Assembly: GCA_965153455.1 (NCBI GenBank)
Contig: OZ234494.1
Location: 19,406,001-19,470,000, forward strand
Source of the DNA: Sphagnum compactum
Lineage: Eukaryota; Bryophyta; Sphagnopsida; Sphagnales
Direction: 5' to 3'
DNA length: 64,000 bases
Of the stretch, positions 12,110-23,586 are shown one piece after another (position 1 is the first letter of the stretch; each line of letters starts with the position of its first letter). The notes beneath the pieces are model-generated. The model was not told the origin of the DNA and did not search any database. It worked only from the letters and a program-made list of their open reading frames with translations. The translations under genes and the position numbers were made by a program.

Positions 12110-13455
12110 ACCAAGGCTATATTGTAAGACGACCCTAGGTTATATAGGCTACATCTAAGTTATGTAGGTTATCTTACGCTATAGGCTACACCTAGGTTAT
12201 GTAGGTTATACTTAGACTATAATTACGTTATGTACCTACACTTACATTATGTTGGCTATACCTATTGACACATTCCCAAGCTCCTTGATGGACTCAACTA
12301 TGAGTCCAAAGGTGACAACAGCGGAAGGAAAAGGAGTTGGGGCGCATTCCTTGGCTGTAACACTTCAGGGATAGAAGGGTGTGCTGGAGCTTCGGGATGG
12401 GGACTAGGAAGATTGATAAGCAAATCAATTACTCACATGGACGTGCACAAACCAAACAACAAATTGGTTAGTGCGTAGCTATAACACTTTTGGTGCACGA
12501 ACGAACCATGGGCAAACATGGATATACAAGACTCACCATAGCCCGAACTTGGGGGAAACCATCAATTTCCCCCTTATAGTATTCTTTGTGCCTTGCCATG
12601 GGGCCATCACGCAAATGTCATTTTGTTCCAGGACTCCCAAGTGCGAGTCCCGAAATTCCCAAAATTGGGACTCTTGCAACTCTAGCGGCCCATAATTTTG
12701 TGTGCAAACCTTTGATTGAGGTGAGGTCTGAAACAAAGTTGTAGCCCTCGTTGAGAGATTTCCAATGTATGTGGCACACCACCTTGACGCAAATAAATCG
12801 GGGAGATTCTCGACTTTTAGTGGTCAATTTGATTCCCTGCCCTTCTTTTGGCCATAACTTGTGTTTTAATGTCCAAATGGGTCATGTGAGCCCATTTTAG
12901 ACATCAACGTTCTAAGAGCTTTCCAATGATATAAATAACTCTTCAATCCAATGGGTTTTGACCCTTGCAATTGCTCTCTAAAGATTTGAGACTCCATTGG
13001 GACTCCAATTCCCAAAATGGGAATTTACTTGGGAGTGTAGAGGTTCATTCCCTCACACTTTCCCAGACTCCCGAGAGCATGAAATGTGACTCTCGAGCTT
13101 CACTTTTAGCCCACACCTTCGCAAGCCCTTGCCTTGGTCGCAAGCCCAAAGCTAGGGTTGCGACACCTATGTTGGTTATATGAATGTTGGTTATTTTTGT
13201 GTTAACTATACAAATGTTGGTTATTCTTATTTTGGCTATACCTAAGTTGGCTAAACCTATGTTGGCTATACGTATGTGGGCTATTATTATGTTGGTTATA
13301 CCTAGGTTGACTATACATATGTTGGATATACGTATGTTGGCTATTCTTATGTTAGTTATACCTAGGTTGGTTATACCTACATTGGCCATTTTTATGTTGG
13401 CTATACCTAAGTTAGTTATACATATGTTGGTTATTCTTTTGTTAGTTGTACCATC
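12110..13455. repeat. 15-bp minisatellite interrupted by a solo LTR
   Basis: The right part, 13166-13455, is a run of about 19 units of GTTGGCTATACCTAT, each 15 bp with one to four differences. The left part, 12110-12265, is a more decayed GTTATGTAGGTTATACCTA version of the same theme. The two parts were one array before the LTR at 12266-13165 inserted within it. Because 15 is divisible by three, long five-residue-periodic ORFs run through it on both strands, at 13184-13513 plus and 13045-13551 minus. These are products of the repeat, not genes. Confidence 0.85.
12266..13165 (-). mobile_element. Solo LTR (900 bp), family 1, minus orientation, perfect TSD
   Basis: Read on the minus strand it starts TGTCGCAACCCTAGC and ends GAATGTGTCA, and it aligns along its full length with the LTR at 4802-5717. 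It is flanked by CCTAT at 12261-12265 and CCTAT at 13166-13170, a perfect 5-bp target-site duplication. This proves the element boundaries and shows insertion of a retroelement followed by LTR-LTR recombination. The insertion point lies inside a unit of the 15-bp minisatellite. The two solo LTRs differ by many substitutions, so they represent different insertions. Confidence 0.9.
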
Positions 13456-13936
13456 ACTACAAAAATATAATAAATTTGAAGTTTTGTTATTTACCAATGC
13501 ATTAAGTAGATAGACTAATGTCCAAAAACATAAGAATTCAAAGTTTAACAAAATTCAAATGAAGGCTCTTTTGTTTATGGTGTCCCAAAAAAAGTTGAAG
13601 ATCTCTTCTTGGTGCATTCATAACATTAAAAATTATCAAAAATGAATTAGAAATGAGAAAGTTATGGCCTTTCAAAGTGTGCATGGTCAAAAAATCAAAA
13701 AGTGCCACACCCAACACTAGGAAGCCATTCTAAAAACATCCAAATAGTCCTTGTACGTTGTTCTATTGCCTTTAGAAATCAAAGATGAATTATAGAACTT
13801 AAGGTGGCACTCTTGTAGCACTTTAGATCATTCAATTTGAATAGGAATTGAGAAAGTTAAGAGGTTTGGAAGTAGGAGGGGTCTAAAAGAAGAAAAAATT
13901 GTTTTTTTAGCGTTTTTGAACTAGATTTGGGTGAAC

Positions 13937-14110
13937 CAATCCACTATATCCAATGTATGGTGGAATGACATTAGTCCAATTCCACTAAAATTGGATTTGG
14001 TTGGACTAATCCATTAGACCAATCCACTACATCCAATGTATAATGGTATGGACCAATCCCATTCCACTAAAACTAGATTGGAGTGAAACTATGTAATGGC
14101 ACATAACCAA
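13937..14110. repeat. Two-unit CCAATCCACTA-type repeat
   Basis: The segment CCAATCCACTATATCCAATG and its flanks occur near 13937 and again near 14020 with point changes, each followed by a TCCACTAAAA segment. Related sequence is found near 8640-8730. Confidence 0.45.
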
Positions 14111-15486
14111 GTTTTCCAGTAGTATGATCTTCTATTTACTAAAGGGTGAAACCATCTAAGTTAATTAGTCCATGTGAATAAAGGATGCATGGATTTCCCT
14201 TAATTAGGAGGTGTGGAAGGGATTATGATAAGGAGATCTAGGAAGATAAGAATTCCACCTTTGTATGGTGAATATCCTTCTTGGATTTCTTATATGTTTC
14301 TTGAGAGGGGAAAAAAGGACATGGTATTAGATATTGTATTAAAGATGATATTCAATATTAGAGTTTCTAGGAGATCCTTTTCTTGAGAAGTAACGTGTTT
14401 GTGGCATTGGAGATAGAGGTAGAAAGTGGGTGAAAGCACACTATGGGGGTGTCACTTTAGGTTTAAAATAAAATAAAATTTGGGGGGTATATTTTGGTAT
14501 ATTTTGGGGGCAATTTTTCTTTGATTTCATTTAATGTTTTGATAAACATATAACATGGATTTTGATGCAAAGGCCTCCAACATAATTCTTATCATCTTTC
14601 AAATGAAAGTAAGTTTTCAACAAAATGTTTTTTTTAACACACTTATGTTCGTTTGAATGAAAAAATTATTTAAATGTTTTTTATGAAATCACATGAATCA
14701 AACTTTTCAATTGTAATTGAAACGGTATAATTAATTCATATTTGATATATGATTAAGTATTTCATGAAGTTTTGTGATTATTTGAATCATTTTTAGAATA
14801 TATATTTGCACTTTGCAATATATCATGACAACATTTAAATTCTCACAAATATACTCATTATTCATTTGATATTAATAAAAAATGTAGTTTCCTTTTATAA
14901 TTGCATTATTTAGTTACTAAACTACTTTATTTGAGTATAATTTATGAAAACCTTTTTTTATAATGGTTTGTTGAAAGTTGAAAGTTACATAGTTTCGAAA
15001 AATAGTATTTATGACTACAATTTTTGGCCACCGTAATGTGCTTTCACCCAAATATCAAATTATTTTGTACTTTGATTCTTGTAAAAGAAAATCGCTAAAA
15101 GTATATCATATTATTTTGTTATACTTGGAGGATGTTAAATATTGGGGGAAGGTAGTACACATTAAGATTACATATTGTTTTGTTATGTTGTATGTAGTAG
15201 TTTTTTGTTTCTTCTACAAGAACAATAGGATATTCTCTCTTTGTTTTTTTTCTTTAAAATAGAAAGTACCTTCTGCCACAAGCTAATAATCACCATTAGA
15301 AGGCAACAACAAGGAGGTAGAAATGAAATTTGAGGTCTATAGGGAAGGTAACATTGTTGCAAATGATTTACAACAACCATAGAGGGTTTGTAGGTGCTAC
15401 AAACGGTAGGCAAAATTACATGAGGTTTACAAGTGGTTGTGGGTCTTCTTTCAAGTCTACAAATAATGGTAGGTGTAGGACAATAG

Positions 15487-15573
15487 TTGTTACAAGATAG
15501 TATTACTACATGACGATAGTTGTTGCAAGATAGTAGTTACTACAAGACAGTAGTTGCTACAAAATGGTAGGCA
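15487..15573. repeat. 33-bp tandem repeat, about 2.7 units
   Basis: Unit ATAGTTGTTACAAGATAGTA plus TTACTACAAGACG, repeated with one to three differences per unit and ending in AAATGGTAGG. It lies in a wider stretch rich in GGTAG and CTACAA words. Confidence 0.6.
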
Positions 15574-18169
15574 AACAATAAACAAGTTTTAATTTCATGT
15601 GTTTTCAAAAAAATCTTTCTGTTTTTTTTATTTGGCAACCTTTTTCCTTGATGGTAACTATGGTGCCAAATTCTACAGTTTAACAATCTTCACATTAATA
15701 TTTGTCCTCATCTCCCATAGTGGAACCCACTTGTTTGGATTTACTCATAGTATGCAACATTTTCATTCCTCTCCTCGCAAACATACCATATCAAATGTTA
15801 GAAAACACAGTACTCTATTAACATTATTGAAATTTTTGGGCAAATTAACATGTCTTACAAAGGGCATAAACTGTAGTTGAGAGCTTGCATGTAGCCCATA
15901 TGGGTTTCCCACCTCCACTAGGTTAAGTGTGAACTAAAAGTTTTTAGTGTTGTGTGGACTTGAAAATGTTTTTCCTTCCCAAAAGTTTGTCCCATATTGT
16001 TTGTCATCCTTGCCAAATGATGAGTAATATAAATAAATGCACCATAAACATCCAAGACATAAGAAATATTTAAAAAAGGAAGGCCATTTGGGATGAGTCA
16101 ATAAAAAAGACTCAACCTTAAAGGCCAAATTCAAAATGAAATAAGATTCTCCTACCTAGGTCATCTAATCAATTAAAAGAAAAGAAAAATATTTAACACT
16201 ATGTGGAGTTAATATGCATGTCCTAGGTTCAACCTTCTCATGTTGGTGGGCTCAATAAGGTTTAGGCAACACATCACCATTTCTCAATTGATAAAATTGT
16301 TCCATTTGGAGGATGTGTCATTTGTGTTGTGGAACTTGGAAATTAGAGGGCAATGTTTGGTTATGGGCCAATTGACATTTTGTCTATTTCACTTTAGAGA
16401 AGAAGTTAATGTAATTAAGAGCCTCTTAAATTTTGATCATATACTTAACTCCATCCAATATGGAAACTCAAGTTGTTGAAAAGAATACAATAATGGCAGT
16501 AGTCGATTCGGGTCAAAAAATGGATGCCCACCCAAAAATGTGGTGTGGGGATGCTTCAGTTGTTGCCCTTGGTTTAAATCTCATCTCCTTGCTTCTAAAC
16601 ACCCCTTGTGAATTTTCTCTTTTCTTCTTGCAATGGATGCTTTGCATTTGTTTCCGTACAAATAAAATAAAACACTTTTTAAAAAAAAAGAAAAAAAACT
16701 TCCATTGTGAATTTCTCCTTCAAAAAGTTGACAGAGGTCTTATATAGGCTTGTAAGGCACCCTACCCATCATCTCATATGCTTTTCTTGACATCCAATAA
16801 CTTGTTATTATTAGATCATTTGTTAGCCATCCAAAATTTCTAGACACAACTTCAAATTTTCACACATTTTTATATTCTTTCACCACCAAATTCTCATTCT
16901 ATTAACTACTCCAAATGTTGTAAATAAGGGGGGCCAACAACCAACACCTCAAGTGGTTGAGTTGTAACCAAAAGAAAAGAGAACACAAAAAGAACAAACA
17001 CAATGGCATATAAAAACATCTAACATAGTTTGATTCTTTGGAATCCTACAACTAATCCCATTATTTATTTGTGAATGCCACAGTCATGGAGATCTACTAC
17101 TGATGTTTACTTATTCTAACAAAACCCACTTTTGCCCACACAGCCTTGGAATTCTAATACATCTATGTGTATTTTCATCACACATTACCTTATGGGTAAT
17201 ATACTACTAACTGCCTAGAAACAACTCATACCTCTAAAAATCCAGAATCTATTCAAGGTATGGCTTTGAGGTCAGAACTCTCAAGGTTCACTTAGTCTAT
17301 GTGAGTTGCTAAACACTTTCCCACTTAATGCAACAATGCAACATAACATCACATCTCTCATCTAAAAACCTAAACCTTGCAGACCTTTAGTTTCAAATAT
17401 TCTGAACATGATTTTGAACAGCAAACGTTAGGTTCACTTAGAACCACTCAAGAAGACAGATTCTGATGTAGGAATATACTATTGATTTTTCTCTTCGAAC
17501 TTTCCCCATTCTTGACCTTGTTCCTTTCATTTTGCACAACCTGAGGACACCCCTTTGAGGTTTCTAGCAACCACTCTGGCAGCTATTCTACAACATAGAT
17601 TCAAGGTACTGCTACAAAGATTTCCCCCTTCCCAAATGCATTTTGACTTCTATATGCCATTTAGTTCTACAGCTTGGACCCTTTCTTGCTTCATCATCCT
17701 TCAAGCATCAACCTTTTATAACTATTCCTTACTTCGAACTACTACTACTTTGCTAAGTCATTGGCATAGCGGAATTCTTCAACAACCAGCCTAGTAGTCT
17801 GAACAAGAAGAAAAAATCAGAAAAAAAGAACTTGGCCTTTGTTCCTCCATGTCTCCCTCTTATCTTACCTTCCACCATAGATTATGCAAACCTTTCTTCA
17901 ATGCAATCGTTCCCTCCACCATCCATTGCTCGGTGCAGCTCTTGTTCTTCATAACACACAAATAAACAAACTTGCTGACCCATGCATTCCTTGTAGCAAC
18001 AATGGACATATTCTCGTCGCGAGCATGCAAAAAGTTGATGGTTAATGAAAACAATAAAAACAAAAATGAAACCCTAAAAATCTGTTGTGTTCACAATATT
18101 AGGGTGACCTGCTGTTTGGTCACATATGTAACCCTTTCGTTCTTTGGAAAGTTAAGTCCCTCAGTTTCA

Positions 18170-18730
18170 TCAATCATGTAGATTATGATAGATTTGAAGA
18201 TCCCTGTGAGATCTTTCCCACTGATGTCCATCAGCATCTTTGATGATGCATACTCTACTGCCTTCTTCAAAATCACAGTTCCCCTTCCCATCTACATGTC
18301 CAATGAATTGGTATGGACCTTCCCAACTTGCAGTTAAAGCTTTCTTCTTCCCTGGTTTCTTCATTTTCATGATTGTCTCCCCAACAACCAAACCTTCAAA
18401 AGTTTACTTACCTTTTCTGGTAGCATAAGTCTTCCTTTGTTTCTTCTGTACTTGCTCAACATCGAGTAAGACATTTTCATGGATGCTTGCTATCAGCTTC
18501 ACCTTTTGTAAAAAATGTGTTGCAATAGTTTCCACATCAACATTGTTGTCAACCACAACAGTCAAAGAGTGCAAGTAATTGTCAGCCCTGAGACGTGGTG
18601 TGCGACCAATCATGATCATGAAGGGAGAAAACTCGATATTGGATTGAATCCTGCACCTATACCCAAACATGACCTTGGGCAGTTGCTCATCGCAACAGTC
18701 TACATTTTCTGGTGTTGTAAAAAAATATGG
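18170..18730 (-). mobile_element. Ty3/Gypsy integrase remnant (core end and C-terminal domain)
   Basis: On the minus strand one frame reads DEQLPKVMFGYRCRIQS, then FSPFMIMIGRTPRL, then ATHFLQKVKLIASIHENVL and KKQRKTYATRKGK, followed by an in-frame TAA near 18404. The same frame continues GETIMKMKKPGKKKALTASW and EGPYQFIGHVDGKG to a stop at 18170. The FSPF-GRTP motif marks the end of the integrase catalytic core, and the K-x-L-x-x-x-W-E-G-P-Y motif is the GPY/F-type C-terminal domain of Ty3/Gypsy integrases, which helps choose insertion sites. The catalytic residues, reverse transcriptase and gag are absent, and one nonsense change splits the remainder, so the fragment cannot act. No LTR ends were found nearby. 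Confidence 0.8.
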
Positions 18731-18940
18731 TGCACATGACTTTCACATAAATTAATATGTGAAAGTCAATCCACCATGACCAAATTAAATTATTAAATCC
18801 TATTAATCAATAAATCATTAAACTTACCCATTAAAACAATTACACAGGTATTTCTTTAATTACATCAAGTTATAGTCCCAATGCTCTTCATCCTCCTTAA
18901 GTACCTACCAACATTGACAGTAACCCAATTTTGACTCTTG

Positions 18941-19439
18941 AAATTTAAACCTTTGAACGATATCAAATACTTCAAGGACAAATCTGGTGAAAGTCCAATA
19001 TGGTAAACTTCGGGGTTCAAACTGGTTTGTGGAGATGCAAATTTGCATGTCAAAAGTTTTATTTCTTGAGTTTGTGGTGCTTAAGTTTGGACCAACTCTT
19101 TCAACTCCCCACATAGATTTTGGAAGAATGCAATCCTGAGCTAGTAAATTCCAATATCAAAAAGTTAATAGTGAAAACAATATTGGATACCAAGGCGACC
19201 ATATTGGTGACAGTAGTTAGGTTTTAGAAGCCATTTGCTGTGGTGCCACTAACTTCCTGTTGGTACAGGTAAACATGAAACCATGGGGGATGTTAAATAC
19301 CCCCATACAAACTTTGCAGGCGTCAATTGCTTGTTCTCATTTCTTGTAGTGCAGTGTTCTCCATAGTGAACACTTGTCCTTCTCTTAGAGCATCAAGAAA
19401 ACATTTGTACTTCATGATCTGCTGTAGAAATCCTAAGGT
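18941..19439. repeat. Dispersed ~500-bp repeat R0, left copy
   Basis: Nearly the same sequence occurs at 39177-39682. Both run from CCTTTGAACGATAT through GGTGAAAGTCCAATATGGTA to CTGTAGAAATCCTAAGG, with scattered differences. Both lie upstream of a copy of the large duplicated block, in the same orientation, about 3.1 kb from it on the left and 0.6 kb from its extended left end on the right. It may be the outermost part of the duplicated block in these two copies. No coding sense was recognised. Confidence 0.8.
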
Positions 19440-20046
19440 GTTTGTGTTTTCAAATTCCTGATGCAGCCAAGGTGGCTAGCATCCCCAGGCGGATTCAGAC
19501 ACATTTCGCTAGGTTGGCGATATTATTTCAAAGAACTCTTAAAACTGGCAGCCATTAGACATAAATGTTATGACACCCTCCCCCAACAAAAACAAGTTTT
19601 TGCCCCTTTCAGGCGATTTAAAATGGAAAACCTGCTCTTTTCCCTTTGTAAATGGTAGTCAGGGTTATTAAAAAATTAGAAATCTGGTGATAATTCTCCA
19701 GGGAAATTTTTTTTCTGGTCCCATTGTCCCAGACAGGGTTATATAGCACTGAGTCATCACTGCTGGGTCAATTTGATCGTTTTGAATTTGATCACATCCA
19801 TGACAAAGTCTTTGTTTCTAGAAATATAATCCTGTCAAGTAGTCGTAAAGTTTGTGAGGAAAGAACAAGTCTAGCACATTTGACCTGAAGACTTGGTTGA
19901 GTAGATATGCGTGTCGAGATTTATGGGCTTGCAAGTTGCAAGGTGAAATGCTCAACTAGGGTGGAATCAATTCCAGTGGGCTGTCATCATCATGCCCTAG
20001 AATTGATGAGGGGTTGGAATTGATTATGATGGGCAAATGGAATGAG
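19440..20046. other. Unresolved spacer with LTR-like motif
   Basis: Contains TGTTATGACACCCTCCCCC near 19567, which resembles the start of some plant LTRs, but no matching second copy or end was found. No gene seen. Confidence 0.3.
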
Positions 20047-21072
20047 GGAGAAAGTCATGGCAGTTTGCCTATTGGTTGCAGAAAAACTCGGCCCAGCAGC
20101 AAATATTGGGAGATATTCGCATGACCACCTGGATAAGCATGTTCACTGAAGTAAAGGTGAAGTACTGGTGCCAAATGCCGCCGGTCCGTGTGTGGCGTGA
20201 GTACCGGTGATATGCACATTTGAGTAAATTTAGTTGTCTTCATTTTAGTTGAAAATTTCTCTCCTTGGGTTCAGTAAATTATTACTTTTATGAATGTCAG
20301 TTTGGCTTCTTGAGATACATTGTCTGTACTTAGATTCTTCCTGCATGTGAAGATTGGGTCCTGGGTTACTCTGCTACTCACACCTGCCACGCACGTATAG
20401 GTATATCTCGAAAAGAAGGTTTTTCTGAGGGAAATCACGGGGTTACCCTAAACCGTGTAGGAAGCTCAGAAGTTTACAATTGTGTGTTTTGACCTTTTCC
20501 GAGAACTTTATAAACATTGCTGAAAAATGAGTCATATTTTTAAATATTTTTAGTTGAACATTTCTCTCCTTGGGTTCAGTAAATTATTACTTTTATGAAT
20601 GTCAGTTTGGCTTCTTGAGATACATTGTCTGTACTTAGATTCTTCCTGCATGTGAAGATTGGGTCCTGGGTTACTCTGCCACTCACACCTGCCACGCACG
20701 TATAGGTATATCTCGAAAAGAAGGTTTTTCTGAGGGAAATCATGGGGTTACCCTAAACCGTGTAGGGAGCTCAGAAGTTTACAATTGTGTGTTTTGACCT
20801 TTTCCGAGAACTTTATAAACATTGCTCAAAAATGAGTCATATTTTTGAATATTCAATGTGAATGTTGTTTTTTTATGTTGAGGAGAAGGAAATTCATAGA
20901 TAGACATCCATAATTAGATAGAAAAGGAGGTAAACTAAATTTTAGATTTGTGAAAAACCTTTTGAGCCCTTACTAGCATGCTACCATTGCTCATTAACTG
21001 AGGATTATCACTTGCCATGTTGCCAGGACCTCCATAGCTTGCCCACTTGGTTTTGTTGAAGAATTAAAAAAA
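20047..21072. repeat. Direct repeat D, left copy, with internal 305-bp tandem duplication
   Basis: From AGAAAGTCATGGCAGTTTGC to TTGAAGAATTAAA this segment matches 21762-22470. In the left copy a 305-bp unit is present twice in tandem, at about 20243-20547 and 20548-20852. The unit includes CTCCTTGGGTTCAGTAAATT, AGATTCTTCCTGCATGTGAA, CACCTGCCACGCACGTATAG and CTTTATAAACATTGCT. The two tandem units differ at only a few bases, so that duplication is recent, whereas the match to the right copy is much more diverged. Confidence 0.85.
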
Positions 21073-21204
21073 AGTTTGTTGTACAAATCATCCTGAGCTC
21101 CCCTTTATGAAAAAAATTGCAACTCTTGAGTTCCCTTTATTTTGTGAATATTCATTTTGTTTAAGAAGATCTATCACATGTGCCAGGCAAGGCGCTAAAC
21201 ACCC

Positions 21205-21598
21205 CCTAACGAGCTCTGTCCGGCGCTGGTTCGCCTTGTCTTTTTGCACGGTTTTTTTGGCCTTGCACAGTTCTGCAAGAAACCATGCAACCCGGTTTTC
21301 AGTGTTCTTCAGTTCTTCAAAAAAAGTGAAGAATGAACCGTTTTATTGCGAATATTCTGACAAGTGTTTTCGCATTGCTGGCGCCTGGTATTGAAACCCC
21401 ACGACCTCCCCTGCAGGAGACATAGTATTAGCCACTGGCATACCATCAAGCACTGAGGAGGGGCGTTTAATTTTCAACTTTAATGCAGACACATAGTTAA
21501 AAAGGGCAAAGTGTTTAAAACCCTGCGGCCGAACAACACAGTTCTCCGCAGGGCTGCACTGTCAGGCCCAAAACCACCGCCAGACAGAGCTCGTTAGG
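21205..21598. mobile_element. 394-bp element with terminal inverted repeats (MITE-like)
   Basis: The left end CCTAACGAGCTCTGTCCGGC is the near-perfect reverse complement of the right end, and the match extends to about 27 bp with two mismatches. No convincing target-site duplication was seen next to the repeats. The inside is unusually GC-rich for the neighbourhood. On the minus strand at about 21371-21450 it reads TGGTATGCCAGTGG, then 33 bases later GGTTTCAATACC, which resemble the A and B boxes of a tRNA-type polymerase III promoter. It could therefore be a non-autonomous DNA element or a tRNA-derived element with a fold-back structure. Confidence 0.5.
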
Positions 21599-21761
21599 AA
21601 TCCATTCTCCTCTCCCAACTCAGTCGCCCTTTCAGCACACTGAATCGTTCTCTTTATCAGATGTGGTTTTATCTAGCAGAGGTTATAAATCTGGTATCGC
21701 TGGAAGGAATTAGCGTTCACTAGTTGGAATTCTAAAAAATGATTTGCCTATGTGTGCAATG

Positions 21762-22470
21762 ATGGAGAAAGTCATGGCAGTTTGCTTGTTGGCTGCAGAA
21801 AAGCTTGACCCCAGAGCAAACATTGGCAGATATTAGCATAACCACACGGATAGGCATGTGGACTGAAGCAAAGGTTAAGTACTGGGGCCCCATACCGCTG
21901 GTCCCTGTGTGGCTTGGGTACCAGTCATATGCACAGTTGAGTAAATTTAGTTGTCTTTATTTTAGTTGAAATTTTTTCTCCTTTTGTTCACTCAATTGTA
22001 AATTTATGAATGTCATTTTGGATTCTTACGAGATCCATCGTCTGAATTTAGATTCTTCCTGCATGTGAAGATTGGGTCTTGGGTTACTCTGCCACTAACA
22101 CCTGCCACACATCTATAGGTATATCTCTTTTGTTTGGTAAAAAAAGTCTTTTCTTGAGGGAAATGATGGTACTCTAAACAGTGCAGGAAGCTCAGAAGTT
22201 CACAACTGTTTGTTTTGACCTCTCCAGAAGTTTATAAACATTGCTCACAAATGAATTATATCTTTTCATATTTAATGTGAATGTTGATTTTTCTGTTGAG
22301 GAGAAGAAAATCCACAAATAGACATGAATAGTTGGATTCGAAATAAGGTACATTAAGATCTAACTTTTGACCTATTCCTAGTATGCTACCACTGCTCATT
22401 AACTGGGGAATATCACTTGCTATGTTGCCGTGGCCTCCATAAGTTGCCCACTTGGTTTTATTGAAGAATT
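21762..22470. repeat. Direct repeat D, right copy
   Basis: Homologous to 20047-21072 but with a single copy of the 305-bp unit and many substitutions and small indels. The pair flanks about 690 bp that contain the inverted-repeat element at 21205-21598. Confidence 0.75.
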
Positions 22471-22937
22471 AAATTAATTTTTTTTTTTTTTACAACTGAT
22501 GCATTGGTAATAAAAGTATAATAGTGGTGATTCTGCAATCAAAGCTGAATTGTTGGTGAGCCACGGGCTCCTACGCAGCTTCTCTCATATCTATCTTTTA
22601 ACCCCTGTTTTGAAAAGAGCAGCATGTGATGTATGTGAATACACCTTCCACAGAGAACATGTATACATAGTTCCCCAAGTATATTTCATGAAACATTGTA
22701 CTTAAACCTTTCAGCAAATTAATTTAGTATGTTGGATTGAGTAGACCTAAATTCTAAACTTATGAAATATGGGTGGGTCACATTTTGTTTGGATAGGAAA
22801 TACTCCTCAAGAAATAAAGAATCAGTTTTTACCTCTTTTTAAAACTCTGAGCCTGGAGTGGTGACCAGTCCAGTCCTTTTTTCCCCCCCACATAAATCAA
22901 ACTTGAGGCCATCAGAGGAGTGCACATATGAACCAAA

Positions 22938-23586
22938 TCCTTCAAGATGACACAAAAGTTTGTTTCCAAAATGGAATCCCTTGAGCAGCAAAGACAGGAA
23001 CTTCTGCAACAAGCAGGTATAACAATGGTCAAGCTCAAGTATAGTTCCAAATTGTTTTTCTACCATACATTGCAAGGTGTGGGTATACAAAGGAGGAGAG
23101 ACTAGGCATACATTTGAGGAACTGGACTAAATGTGGTCGGTAGCACATGAATTAGTGATTTTCAAGTGGAGATGCATTTCACTTCTATGTGTGTTAAATA
23201 CTTATATTACTTGCTTGAAGGCAAATTGTGAGTTCCATGACACTGACATTCCTTTAGCAATTCTCCTTAGAGAGGAGCTCCTAAGAAGGGTGGGGTGAGA
23301 ACACCTTGAAACTATGTTTTGGGGAAATATCAATCCAAAGAATGACTTGAACATACTGGAAACTTTGGAAACATTTATGTAAAACCGTTTTGAGATCTTA
23401 TTCCACCAGGAACAAGAATTGATGGGAACAGTCTTTGGGATTTCGTATATGGACACTTGTGAACATAAGCTAAAGTTGTTGGGGGATTTCTTTGGGAACA
23501 TCGTTGAGAACAAAGGACCATTTGTGGAATTAAATTGGAAAACGGTTGCAGGCATGCTACCCCAGTTCCCTAGGTCCCATGAATGA
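22938..23586 (+). pseudogene. Unidentified gene, decayed exons (copy A)
   Basis: I do not recognise this gene. Three plus-strand stretches look like exons: 22938-23016 (FKMTQKFVSKMESLEQQRQ, then ELLQQA, ending at a GTATAA donor, coiled-coil-like); about 23221-23293 (EFHDTDIPLAILLREELL, ending before GTGAGA); and 23383-23586 (EQELMGTVFGISYMDTCEHK, LKLLGDFFGNIV, PFVELNWKTVAGMLPQF, then TGA). A stop lies between the second and third in the simplest reading. The same stretches occur in the partial copy at 40291-43470 and in copy B near 49388-50000. In both of those an extra base near the GNIV codons shifts the frame. Copy A is thus the least damaged for this exon. Confidence 0.4.

Larger units (their letters stand above)
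13456..18169. other. AT-rich region without recognisable genes
   Basis: About 4.7 kb with no supported gene. ORFs such as those at 15011-15262, 16240-16479 and 16433-16747 lack recognisable domains and splice context. It contains two minor repeats listed separately. The part from about 17,400 rightwards could be downstream sequence of the minus-strand Gypsy remnant at 18170, but no LTR end was identified. Confidence 0.4.

Noticed and set aside
13045-13551. 168-codon minus-strand frame with repeated ITNI/ANIRI-like residues
   Set aside because: It is produced by the 15-bp minisatellite, whose unit length is divisible by three; the plus strand gives an equally long frame.
20047-22470. Direct repeat D pair as LTRs of a short retroelement
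   Set aside because: The repeats do not begin with TG and end with CA, no primer-binding site follows the left copy, and no target duplication is seen.
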